Positions 50,379-57,986 of a stretch of DNA of 64,000 bases are shown here, piece by piece. Origin of the DNA: Ruminococcus sp. (GTDB lineage: Bacteria > Bacillota > Clostridia > Oscillospirales > Ruminococcaceae); contig JAGAQC010000003.1 of the NCBI GenBank assembly GCA_017622925.1, positions 1 through 64,000 on the forward strand, given 5' to 3'. The notes under the pieces are model-generated. The model was not told the DNA's origin. It saw nothing but the letters and a program-made list of their open reading frames with translations, and ran no database searches. The translations under genes and the position numbers were made by a program. Position 1 is the first letter of the stretch. Every line of letters starts with the position of its first letter.

Positions 50379-51134
50379 TTATCTTACAATCACTCCTCTG
50401 TTACGACAGTATTCTTTAACCTGCTGAACCGTCAATTCCCTAAAGTGAAAAAGCGAAGCCGCAAGAGCCGCAGTTGCTCCCGTTTTCTCGAATACCTCCG
50501 AAAAATCGTCTATTTTGCCTGCTCCGCCGCTTGCGATAACGGGGATATTGCAGTTATTGCAGACGGCTTTCAGCATCTCAATGTCAAAGCCGTTCTTTGT
50601 ACCGTCCGCATCTATGGAATTAAGGCATATCTCCCCTGCTCCGAGCTGTTCGATCTGATGTACCCAGTCGATAAGGTCAAGCTTCATATCGACACGACCG
50701 CCGTTGATGTAGACAGTCCACTTATGGTCGGCGATTTTTTTAGCGTCAATTCCCACGCATATGCACTGACTGCCGAAAATATCTGCGCCGTCCTTGATAA
50801 GCTGCGGATTCTTCACAGCCTGAGAATTTACGGAAACCTTGTCCGCACCTGCTCTTAAAGTCTCTCTGATGTCGTCAACTGTTTTGATACCGCCGCCGAC
50901 CGTGAGGGGAACGAAAACCTTTTTAGCCGTTTCTCTTACAACGTCAAGGAAAACTCCCCTGCCCTCAAATGACGCCGTTATATCGTAGAATACTATCTCG
51001 TCCGCGCCCTGTCTGTTGTACTCCTCCGCACATTCAACGGGGTCGCCTACATCACGTATTCCCTCAAAATTTACTCCCTTGACTACCTTGCCGTTTCGCA
51101 CGTCAAGGCACGGGATTATTCTTTTTGCAAGCAT
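50379..51134 (-). CDS. hisF: Imidazole glycerol phosphate synthase, cyclase subunit
   Basis: 251-residue (beta/alpha)8 barrel that uses ammonia from HisH to make imidazole glycerol phosphate and AICAR. Catalytic Asp11 ([16 protein letters not shown]) and the later Asp in [13 protein letters not shown] are present, with phosphate loops VGGGIKT and ASGGAGK. The C-terminus [16 protein letters not shown] is complete. SD AAGGAG. Separated from hisA by about 500 bp of AT-rich sequence. Confidence 0.96.
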   Translation of the reverse strand: MLAKRIIPCLDVRNGKVVKGVNFEGIRDVGDPVECAEEYNRQGADEIVFYDITASFEGRGVFLDVVRETAKKVFVPLTVGGGIKTVDDIRETLRAGADKVSVNSQAVKNPQLIKDGADIFGSQCICVGIDAKKIADHKWTVYINGGRVDMKLDLIDWVHQIEQLGAGEICLNSIDADGTKNGFDIEMLKAVCNNCNIPVIASGGAGKIDDFSEVFEKTGATAALAASLFHFRELTVQQVKEYCRNRGVIVR

Positions 51135-51288
51135 TTTCAGTCTCCTTTTTTTGGTTATTTTTTGATATTATGTTTCTAACGATACATGATATAAGTACGC
51201 CTATATACCATGGTGACCATATCATCATAATGATAATGCCATCAAAAGCGTCCATTGCTTCCATCTCGTCAGGATTCAGTGAATCCAA
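51103..51288 (-). CDS. Possible small membrane protein overlapping hisF start
   Basis: Up to 61 residues from a TTG codon at 51288 (or about 50 from internal ATG codons), with one hydrophobic stretch ([20 protein letters not shown]) and a basic tail. It overlaps the first 32 bases of hisF in another frame and has no clear ribosome-binding site. Either a real small gene in the AT-rich insert or a chance frame. Confidence 0.35.
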   Translation of the reverse strand: MDSLNPDEMEAMDAFDGIIIMMIWSPWYIGVLISCIVRNIISKNNQKKETENACKKNNPVP

Positions 51289-51358
51289 ATATATATTTTT
51301 AAGGAATCACTGATTTAATCGGTTTTAGAAAATACATATGACGTATTTACGTTATTAT

Positions 51359-51583
51359 TTATATGTGGTTTCGCTCAAAATGATATTTAATCAGCGTTTC
51401 CTTAATTATAGCCAAAAGAATGGTATTAATTATTAGACAGACCGTATATAGTACATTTTTAGGGATTTTTTTTAAAATGAGCTTTATAGAATTATATAAT
51501 AAAAACTGTATTACCAATGGTGCAATAATAGTTAAAACAATTAAAACATCAACAATAAATTGAGAAAATGACGAAAATACCAT
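51359..51583 (-). CDS. Small membrane protein inserted between hisA and hisF
   Basis: 74 residues with two predicted helices (VDVLIVLTIIAPLVIQFLLY and VLYTVCLIINTILLAII) joined by a short basic loop. The ATG is 5 nt after a strong AGGAGAG, supporting translation. It is markedly AT-rich compared with hisA and hisF. I do not recognise a family. With the gene at 50025 it suggests repeated insertion of foreign small genes into this part of the operon. Confidence 0.65.
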   Translation of the reverse strand: MVFSSFSQFIVDVLIVLTIIAPLVIQFLLYNSIKLILKKIPKNVLYTVCLIINTILLAIIKETLIKYHFERNHI

Positions 51584-51631
51584 GTTTACTCTCCTACAAA
51601 GAAATTGTTAATAGGTAAATTCCGATTCATA

Positions 51632-52357
51632 TTATCTGACAGAATATTCAATAGCCTCTCTTAAATTCAGCGTACCCTTGTAAATAGATTTTCCGCAGAT
51701 AGTGCCGTACAATCCCATTTCCTTGCATGCAATAATATCAGCCATTGTATGAACTCCGCCGCTTGCCACGATATTGGCACGACCGACAGTTGCATCTGAA
51801 AGCGCTTTAAGCTGTTCAACGTTTACGCCCGAAAGCGTGCCGTCCTTTGAGATGTCGGTAAATATAAAGTATTTTACGCCTACGGAGATCATCTTGTCCG
51901 CAAGGTCGATATAGTTCACATCGGAGCTTTCAAGCCAACCCTCCGTTGCAACCATGCCGTTCATAGCGTCAATGCCTACGACTATTTTCTCGCTGCCGAA
52001 CTTCTCAACTGCATCGCTTACAAGCTTCGGGTTTTTGAGCGCAACAGAACCTAAAATAACGCGAGTTATCCCCATATTCAGGTATTCCTCAATAATTTCG
52101 AGACTGCGTATACCGCCGCCCAGTTCGACTTTTAAATTCGTTTTTTCAGCAACGTCCGTGTAAATTTTTGTGTTTACGGGTCTGCCCTCTTTTGCGCCGT
52201 CAAGATCGACCATGTGTATCCACTTTGCGCCTGCTTCCTCGAAGCTTTTTGCAGTTTCAAGATAATTTGCCGCAACCTTTTCAACGGTGGAAAAATCTCC
52301 CTTGAAAAGCCGCACGCAGTTTCCGTCCTTTATGTCGATTGCAGGTAAAATTATCAT
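51632..52357 (-). CDS. hisA: ProFAR isomerase
   Basis: 241 residues, a (beta/alpha)8 barrel homologous to HisF. Catalytic Asp in ILPAIDIKDGNCVRLFKGD and in TDISKDGTLSG, with phosphate loops LGGGIRS and ASGGVHT. The start overlaps the end of hisH by four bases (52354-52357), the usual coupling. Confidence 0.96.
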   Translation of the reverse strand: MIILPAIDIKDGNCVRLFKGDFSTVEKVAANYLETAKSFEEAGAKWIHMVDLDGAKEGRPVNTKIYTDVAEKTNLKVELGGGIRSLEIIEEYLNMGITRVILGSVALKNPKLVSDAVEKFGSEKIVVGIDAMNGMVATEGWLESSDVNYIDLADKMISVGVKYFIFTDISKDGTLSGVNVEQLKALSDATVGRANIVASGGVHTMADIIACKEMGLYGTICGKSIYKGTLNLREAIEYSVR

Positions 52358-52956
52358 ATAAGACCTCCGAAGCTTTTAAGTATTTTCAATCCCGTTTCGC
52401 CGCTTTTTTCGGGGTGGAACTGTGCGCCGAACACGTATTTTCCGTCATACACAAGCGCAGGGACACGTCCGCCGTATTCACAGTATGCGGCAATATCCGA
52501 GTCGCTGCAATGAGCCTTATAGGAGTGAACGAAGTACACATATTCATCGTCCCCAACATTTTCAAGAAGCGGACAGTCGTTGAGCTTTTCAAGCTTATTC
52601 CAACCCATATGAGGTATTATAAGCTCGGTCTCGTCCATTTTGCGGACAGAACCGCCGATAAGTCCCAATCCGTCGCATTCGCCGAATTCGTAGCCTTTTT
52701 CAAAAATAAGCTGCATTCCGAGACATATTCCCAAAAACGGCTTTTTAGACGCTTCTTCTTTAATAGTTCCGATAAGTCCGCTTTGCTCCAGCATTTTCAT
52801 AGCGGCAGGGAACGCGCCGACCCCCGGGAGAATAACCGCATCAGCCGCCTTAATGCTGTCGCAGTCGGACACAAGTCCGCTTTCAAATCCGAGATAATCA
52901 AGGGCGTTTTTTACGCTGAAAATATTTCCTGCGCCGTAGTCAACAATAGCTATCAT
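52354..52956 (-). CDS. hisH: Imidazole glycerol phosphate synthase, glutamine amidotransferase subunit
   Basis: 200 residues, class I glutaminase partner of HisF. The nucleophile is Cys in FLGICLGMQL; the catalytic His and Glu are in FGAQFHPEKSG. PGVGAFPAAM and YFVHSY are conserved. It directly abuts hisB and overlaps hisA. Confidence 0.96.
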   Translation of the reverse strand: MIAIVDYGAGNIFSVKNALDYLGFESGLVSDCDSIKAADAVILPGVGAFPAAMKMLEQSGLIGTIKEEASKKPFLGICLGMQLIFEKGYEFGECDGLGLIGGSVRKMDETELIIPHMGWNKLEKLNDCPLLENVGDDEYVYFVHSYKAHCSDSDIAAYCEYGGRVPALVYDGKYVFGAQFHPEKSGETGLKILKSFGGLI

Positions 52957-53550
52957 TTACAATACCCCCTTGGTTGAAAGCGTAGTGCCGTCGGAATTAT
53001 ATGTGACCGCCGTTTTCAAAGCGTGAGCCGCAGCCTTATAGACAGCCTCCGCCTTGTGGTGGTCGTTCGAGCCGTACAGCAGATTTATATGCATGGTTAT
53101 TCCCGCATTGAATGCAAAAGCACGGAAAAATTCTTCCGTCATGCACAGGTCGTAGCCGCCGCAGGACTGATTTGTAAACTCGCAGTTAAACACAAGAAAC
53201 GGTCGGTTGCTCAGGTCGAGACTGCACATGGCAAGACTTTCGTCCATGGGAATGTACGAAGTTCCGTAGCGGACGATTCCCGATTTATCCCCTAAAGCCC
53301 TGTTAAGAGCCTGTCCGAGGGCGATGCCCGTGTCCTCGATAGTATGGTGGCAGTCAACGTCCAGATCGCCCTTAACGTTTATCGTCATGCTTATTCCGCT
53401 GTGCTTTGAAAAAGCCGTGAGCATATGATCGAAAAAACCTATCCCTGTGTCTATTTCAGAATTTCCGAGACCGTCGATCTCAGTCAGAACATATATATCG
53501 GTCTCTCGGGTGGCTCTTGTGACCTCCCCTACCCTGATTTTTTTATCCAT
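52957..53550 (-). CDS. hisB: Imidazoleglycerol-phosphate dehydratase
   Basis: 197 residues, monofunctional dehydratase form. Metal-binding His motifs: FFDHMLTAFSKHSG, DCHHTIEDTGIALGQAL, and later GSNDHHKAEAVYKAAAHAL. The start overlaps the hisC stop by 8 bp. Confidence 0.96.
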   Translation of the reverse strand: MDKKIRVGEVTRATRETDIYVLTEIDGLGNSEIDTGIGFFDHMLTAFSKHSGISMTINVKGDLDVDCHHTIEDTGIALGQALNRALGDKSGIVRYGTSYIPMDESLAMCSLDLSNRPFLVFNCEFTNQSCGGYDLCMTEEFFRAFAFNAGITMHINLLYGSNDHHKAEAVYKAAAHALKTAVTYNSDGTTLSTKGVL

Positions 53551-54607
53551 TTATAATATCCTCCAACGCCTCGAAAAGCTTCTCCATTTCTTCGTCAGTA
53601 CCTACGGTGATACGCAGATAATCGCAGATTATGGGCTTATTCCAGTAACGCACGAAAATTCTCCGCTTTTTAAGCTCCTCAAAAACATACTTCGCCGATT
53701 TTTTTACGGGACTTGCAAAAATAAAGTTCGCCTTTGAATCCGTAAATTTGAATCCAAGCTCCGCAAGCCGAGCCTTTGAACGCTCACGAACTTCAATAAT
53801 TTTATCCACGGTTTCTCTGAAATACTTTTCGTCAGTCATAGCTTCTGCACCGCAAAGCTGCGTTATGTGATTCATGGTGTAGGAATTTATCGAGAACTTA
53901 ACGTCGTTCATGTACTTTATCAGTTTTTCGCTTCCCATAGCAAAACCGATACGCATGCCTGCCATTGAACGAGACTTTGAAAACGTCTGTACAACAAGCA
54001 GATTTTCGTACTTTTCAATAAGCGGCAGACAGCTTTCGCCGCCGAAATCCACATACGCCTCGTCAACTATAACAACAGAATCGGGATTTGCATTTACAAT
54101 ATCCTCTATCATTTCCAAAGGCGCGGCAACTCCTGTGGGAGCATTCGGATTTGCAATTACAATTCCGCCGTTTTCAGTCTTGTAGTCCTCGGGGTCAATT
54201 GTAAAGTCGTTTTTAAGCGGTATCTGTCTGTACGGTATGCGGTAAACGTCAGCCCAAACATCATAGAAAGAGTAAGTGATATTCGGGAACAGTATCGGTT
54301 TATCAGAGCCGAAAAACGTCATAAACGCTACAGATAAAACGTCGTCCGAGCCTACGCCGACAAATATCTGCGAGGGCTTCAGATCGTATCTTTTGGCAAT
54401 GGCATTTGTCAGAACCGCTGAATCAGGGTCGGGATAAAGCCGCATTCTGCCGTGATCGAAGTCCTCCAAAACTTTCCTGACAGCAGGCGCAGGAGGATAC
54501 GGATTTTCGTTTGTGTTCAGCTTTATAACATCTGAAAACTGCGGCTGTTCACCCGGAATATAGGGAACGACCTTGCGGACGCTGCTTTCCCATTTATTTT
54601 CATTCAT
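53543..54607 (-). CDS. hisC: Histidinol-phosphate aminotransferase
   Basis: 354-residue fold type I PLP enzyme. IKLNTNENPYPPAP at the N-terminus, NPNAPTG, VVIVDEAYVDF, and the Schiff-base Lys in TFSKSRSMAGMRIG. Ends LFEALEDIING. I chose ATG 54607; a GTG at 54616 is possible and no strong SD separates them. A palindromic repeat (E5) fills the gap between hisD and this gene. Confidence 0.95.
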   Translation of the reverse strand: MNENKWESSVRKVVPYIPGEQPQFSDVIKLNTNENPYPPAPAVRKVLEDFDHGRMRLYPDPDSAVLTNAIAKRYDLKPSQIFVGVGSDDVLSVAFMTFFGSDKPILFPNITYSFYDVWADVYRIPYRQIPLKNDFTIDPEDYKTENGGIVIANPNAPTGVAAPLEMIEDIVNANPDSVVIVDEAYVDFGGESCLPLIEKYENLLVVQTFSKSRSMAGMRIGFAMGSEKLIKYMNDVKFSINSYTMNHITQLCGAEAMTDEKYFRETVDKIIEVRERSKARLAELGFKFTDSKANFIFASPVKKSAKYVFEELKKRRIFVRYWNKPIICDYLRITVGTDEEMEKLFEALEDIING

Positions 54608-54637
54608 CAATATCACATCTTTCTGCGGATTAGTATT

Positions 54638-54800
54638 AGAGCCTTTTCAGTATCTCAACGTGTACGGATTTTCGAGCATAATTTTGTCGAAGGCAAGGAA
54701 AAAATTCGCAGGCATACTTTGTGTATGGCAAGGATTTTTGACGCAGTATTCGGCAAAATTTGCCGAAAAGACATGCATGGGGAGATACTGAACAGGCTCT
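54638..54800. repeat. Palindromic intergenic repeat, copy E5 (hisD-hisC gap)
   Basis: 163-bp inverted repeat with termini AGAGCCTTTTCAGTATCTC and GAGATACTGAACAGGCTCT. The core hairpin GGCATAC-TTTGT-GTATGGC resembles that of E2, but the flanking stem is A/T paired rather than built of G-A mismatches. The right end touches the hisD stop codon. Shorter sequences matching only its ends occur near 18486, 29403 and 47389. Confidence 0.82.
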
Positions 54801-56083
54801 TAGTCAAAACGAACTTTTATTGCGTTTGCGTGAGCTGTAAGACCTTCCTTTTCGGCGATGAGTACAATATCGTCCTTTGCCTCCGCCAAAGCTTCTTTTG
54901 TATAATAAGTATAGCTTATTCGCTTAGTAAAGCTTGCAACTCCAAGCGGTGAGAAGAAACGCGCCGTACCGCTTGTGGGTAGTACGTGATTAGGTCCTGC
55001 ATAATAGTCGCCCAAAGGCTCGGACGCATAGTTTCCGAGGAATATCGAGCCTGCGTTGTCAAGGCTTCCCAAAAGCTCGATAGGATTCTCCATAAGGACT
55101 TCAAGATGTTCGGGAGCTATCTCGTTTGCCAGTTCTACGCACTTTTCACGGCTGCCTGCAATAATAACAGCACCGTAATCGCCGAGCGATCTCTCGATTA
55201 TTTCTTTGCGTGACAGGTACTCTTTCTGACGTTCGATCTCAGCTATGGTCGCATCAGCAAGCTTTTCGCTTGTTGTGACCATTATCGCCGAAGCAAGTAC
55301 GTCATGCTCCGCCTGAGACATGAGGTCTGCGGCGGCAAATTTCGGGTCTGCCGTATCGTCAGCTATAATAAGTATCTCGCTTGGACCTGCTATCATATCA
55401 ATATCGACAACGCCGTAAAGGAGCTTTTTCGCTGTTGCAACGTAGATATTTCCGGGTCCGACTATCTTATCGCACTTAGGTATCTCCTCTGTTCCGTAGG
55501 CAAGAGCTGCAATAGCCTGTGCGCCGCCCGAAAGGAATATTCGGTCAACTCCGCATATTGCCGCCGCTACAAGTATATCCTTATTCGGAGTGCCGTCTTT
55601 AAGCGGAGGAGTTACCATGACTATCTCCTTAACTCCTGCGATCTTAGCAGGGATAGCATTCATCAGAACGCTTGACGGATACGCTGCCGTGCCGCCCGGA
55701 ACGTAAAGTCCGACTCTTGAAAGTCCGCGGACTCTCTGACCGAGAATAACTCCGTTTTCCTTGGGATCAATAAATCCCTGCTCTTTCTGTCGGTTGTGAA
55801 AAGCGGCAATATTTTCCTGCGCATTGAGGAGCGCAGTAACAAATTCAGGCTCTGCCTCGGTAAGAGCGTCATTAATGACCTCACGGGGAACTTCATAATA
55901 CTGCGGAAGATTTCCGTCAAATTTTAATGTGTAATTTTTTACCGCAGTATCGCCGTTTTCCCGAACGTCCTCTATAATTGCCGATACAGTTTCGGTAACT
56001 TTTTTATTTGTTTCACCTGCACGCTTGCTGAGTTCAGCAAGAAAAGCGACCTCGTCCGTGCCGTTTGCGTAAATTTTTTTCAT
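54800..56083 (-). CDS. hisD: Histidinol dehydrogenase
   Basis: 427 residues, the last two oxidation steps of histidine synthesis. GLYVPGGTAAYPSSVLM, CDKIVGPGNIYVATAKKLLYG, IAGPSEILIIAD, DLMSQAEHD (zinc ligands) and EIAPEHLEVL are conserved, as is NHVLPTSGTARFFSPLG. It directly abuts hisG. The stop codon borders repeat E5. Confidence 0.97.
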   Translation of the reverse strand: MKKIYANGTDEVAFLAELSKRAGETNKKVTETVSAIIEDVRENGDTAVKNYTLKFDGNLPQYYEVPREVINDALTEAEPEFVTALLNAQENIAAFHNRQKEQGFIDPKENGVILGQRVRGLSRVGLYVPGGTAAYPSSVLMNAIPAKIAGVKEIVMVTPPLKDGTPNKDILVAAAICGVDRIFLSGGAQAIAALAYGTEEIPKCDKIVGPGNIYVATAKKLLYGVVDIDMIAGPSEILIIADDTADPKFAAADLMSQAEHDVLASAIMVTTSEKLADATIAEIERQKEYLSRKEIIERSLGDYGAVIIAGSREKCVELANEIAPEHLEVLMENPIELLGSLDNAGSIFLGNYASEPLGDYYAGPNHVLPTSGTARFFSPLGVASFTKRISYTYYTKEALAEAKDDIVLIAEKEGLTAHANAIKVRFD

Positions 56084-56713
56084 TTAAAGATTCTCCTCTA
56101 TAAGCTTGATAAGTTTCTCTATTTCATTCTGTCGCATTTTTAAGCTTACCGTATTGACTATCAGACGCGCGGAGATCGGAGCGACATCTTCGATGACCTC
56201 AAGACCGTTTTCTTTCAGCGTCGTACCTGTTTCCACTATGTCAACAATACCGTCCGCAAGTCCGAGTATGGGGGCAAGCTCCACCGAACCCTCTATCTTG
56301 ATTATGTCCGTATCCATGCCCTTTTTCTCGAAAAAACTGCGAGCAACGTTCGGATACTTTGTAGCGATAGTTTTTATACCGTAGCCGCTGTAAAAGTCGT
56401 AACCCTTTTTTGCTGCAAGGGCAAATTTACAGCGTCCGAATCCGAGATCGAGCATTTCAAAAAACTTGCCTTTCATCTCCATAATGGTATCCTTGCCCAC
56501 AACGCCCATATCGCATACGCCGTGTTCAACGTAAGTTATAACGTCGTTCGCCTTGGCAAGAACGACCTCGAGATTTGCGTCGGGTACGGGAAGAATGAGC
56601 TTTCTGCCTTTCTCTCGGACTGCGGTACAGTCAAAACCCAGTTTTTCCAAAAGACCTACCGTATCCTTTTCAAGTCTGCCCTTAGTAAGAGCGATTCTGA
56701 TAGGTTTATTCAT
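56084..56713 (-). CDS. hisG: ATP phosphoribosyltransferase, catalytic subunit (short form)
   Basis: 209 residues, the HisG-S form lacking the C-terminal regulatory domain, which therefore needs HisZ, encoded immediately upstream. IRIALTKGRLEKDTVGLLEKLG, VEHGVCDMGVVGKD, ATKYPNVARSFF and DGIVDIVETGTTLKENGL (PRPP loop) are conserved. The start overlaps the hisZ stop codon by one base. Confidence 0.97.
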   Translation of the reverse strand: MNKPIRIALTKGRLEKDTVGLLEKLGFDCTAVREKGRKLILPVPDANLEVVLAKANDVITYVEHGVCDMGVVGKDTIMEMKGKFFEMLDLGFGRCKFALAAKKGYDFYSGYGIKTIATKYPNVARSFFEKKGMDTDIIKIEGSVELAPILGLADGIVDIVETGTTLKENGLEVIEDVAPISARLIVNTVSLKMRQNEIEKLIKLIEENL

Positions 56714-57900
56714 TATTCACCCTCCTCGCAGCCGACAACTACAACTCTGCCGATCTTCTTTTCCTTTGCATATTCACGAACAGACTCAATGTCGCTGAAC
56801 AAAGCGTTTTCAACGATAAGACCCTGTTCCCTCAGCTCTCTCGCCTGTTTAATTGCGGCAACCTCGCAGCCGTCCTCAGCGAAAACTATAACGTCGGGCG
56901 GAAGTTCAGCAGGCAGTATACCGTTTCTTTCGATAACCTTTGATACGGCGTTTACATTTACCGCAAAACCTACCGCAGGAATATCATAGCCAAAATCTGA
57001 GATAAGCTTGTCATATCGTCCGCCTGAAATAACTTCTTCGCCGTGTCCCTTTAAGTAACCCTTGATAATAAGTCCCGTATAATAGTCGGTCTTATTTACA
57101 AGACCCAGATCGACGGTTATATTTCCGCCCTCTCCGCAAAGCTCCGCCGTATCGCGATATATTTCCCGAAGCTCGTCAAGAATGCGCTTCACATTTTCAT
57201 CGGGGATAAGCTCCTCCGCTTTCTCGAAAACTTCCTCGCCGCCGAAAAGCGCAGGAAGCTTTTTAAGAGCCGCCGTTACGCAGGTGTTTCCGAATGTGTC
57301 AAGAAAGTCGTTAAGCGCAGGGAAATTCTTATTCTCTATAAGCTTTCTGATATACTCCTTGTCGGTATCGTCTGCTTCAAGCCTGTCAACAAGAGCCTTG
57401 AAAACGCCTATATGACCGAGTTCAAGGGAATACTCCAGCCCGAAAGCGTTAAGGGAATCAACGGCGGCAGAAATTACTTCAAGATCAGCCATTTTCATTT
57501 CCGAACCGATAAGCTCGATACCTGCCTGAACAGTTTCATCGCTTCTTCCCTTTAATGCCGATTCATTGCGGTAAACCGTCTGATTATAGCATAGCTTCAA
57601 GGGAAGCTCCGCATCTTTTAGACGTGTTGCCACTACTCGCGCGATAGGCATAGTGGAATCAGGACGCATAACAAGAAGACGACCTTTGCTGTCAGTCATC
57701 TTGTACAGCGTTTCCTGCGGAAAATAGCGTGATTTCATATTAAAAACATCGAAAAATTCCAATCCCGGAGTTATCATTTCGCTGTATCCTCTGCTTTTGA
57801 AAAGTTTAAGCAGAGTATTCTCTATATTTCGTCTTACAACGCACTCGCCGAAAAGCAGATCCTTCGTACCCTCGGGAGTGATAAGATCGTAGTTTTTCAT
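56713..57900 (-). CDS. hisZ: ATP phosphoribosyltransferase regulatory subunit
   Basis: 395 residues, class II histidyl-tRNA-synthetase paralogue. It forms a complex with short HisG and carries histidine feedback control. LITPEGTKDLLFGEC, VMRPDSTMPIARV and SGGRYDKLISDFG mark the synthetase-like core. A C-terminal segment resembling the anticodon-binding domain remains (PPDVIVFAEDG … VVVVGCEEGE). ATG 57900 has AAAGGAG 5 nt upstream. First gene of the operon; the company of hisG-S favours HisZ over HisS. Confidence 0.93.
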   Translation of the reverse strand: MKNYDLITPEGTKDLLFGECVVRRNIENTLLKLFKSRGYSEMITPGLEFFDVFNMKSRYFPQETLYKMTDSKGRLLVMRPDSTMPIARVVATRLKDAELPLKLCYNQTVYRNESALKGRSDETVQAGIELIGSEMKMADLEVISAAVDSLNAFGLEYSLELGHIGVFKALVDRLEADDTDKEYIRKLIENKNFPALNDFLDTFGNTCVTAALKKLPALFGGEEVFEKAEELIPDENVKRILDELREIYRDTAELCGEGGNITVDLGLVNKTDYYTGLIIKGYLKGHGEEVISGGRYDKLISDFGYDIPAVGFAVNVNAVSKVIERNGILPAELPPDVIVFAEDGCEVAAIKQARELREQGLIVENALFSDIESVREYAKEKKIGRVVVVGCEEGE

Positions 57901-57926
57901 AAAAACTCCTTTCACATCTTTATTGC

Positions 57927-57985
57927 GCTTACACTTTAGCGTGTTAGCACAATAACATGATAACATAATATCACAATAAAGTCAA
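57927..57985 (-). promoter_or_regulatory. his operon promoter with overlapping palindrome
   Basis: Minus-strand TTGACT (57980-57985), 17-bp spacer, TATCAT (57957-57962). Just downstream, over the expected start of transcription, is an inverted repeat GCTAACAC-N6-GTGTAAGC (about 57927-57948) with one mismatch. It could be an operator for a repressor. No His T-box features were found. Confidence 0.65.
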
Positions 57986-57986
57986 G

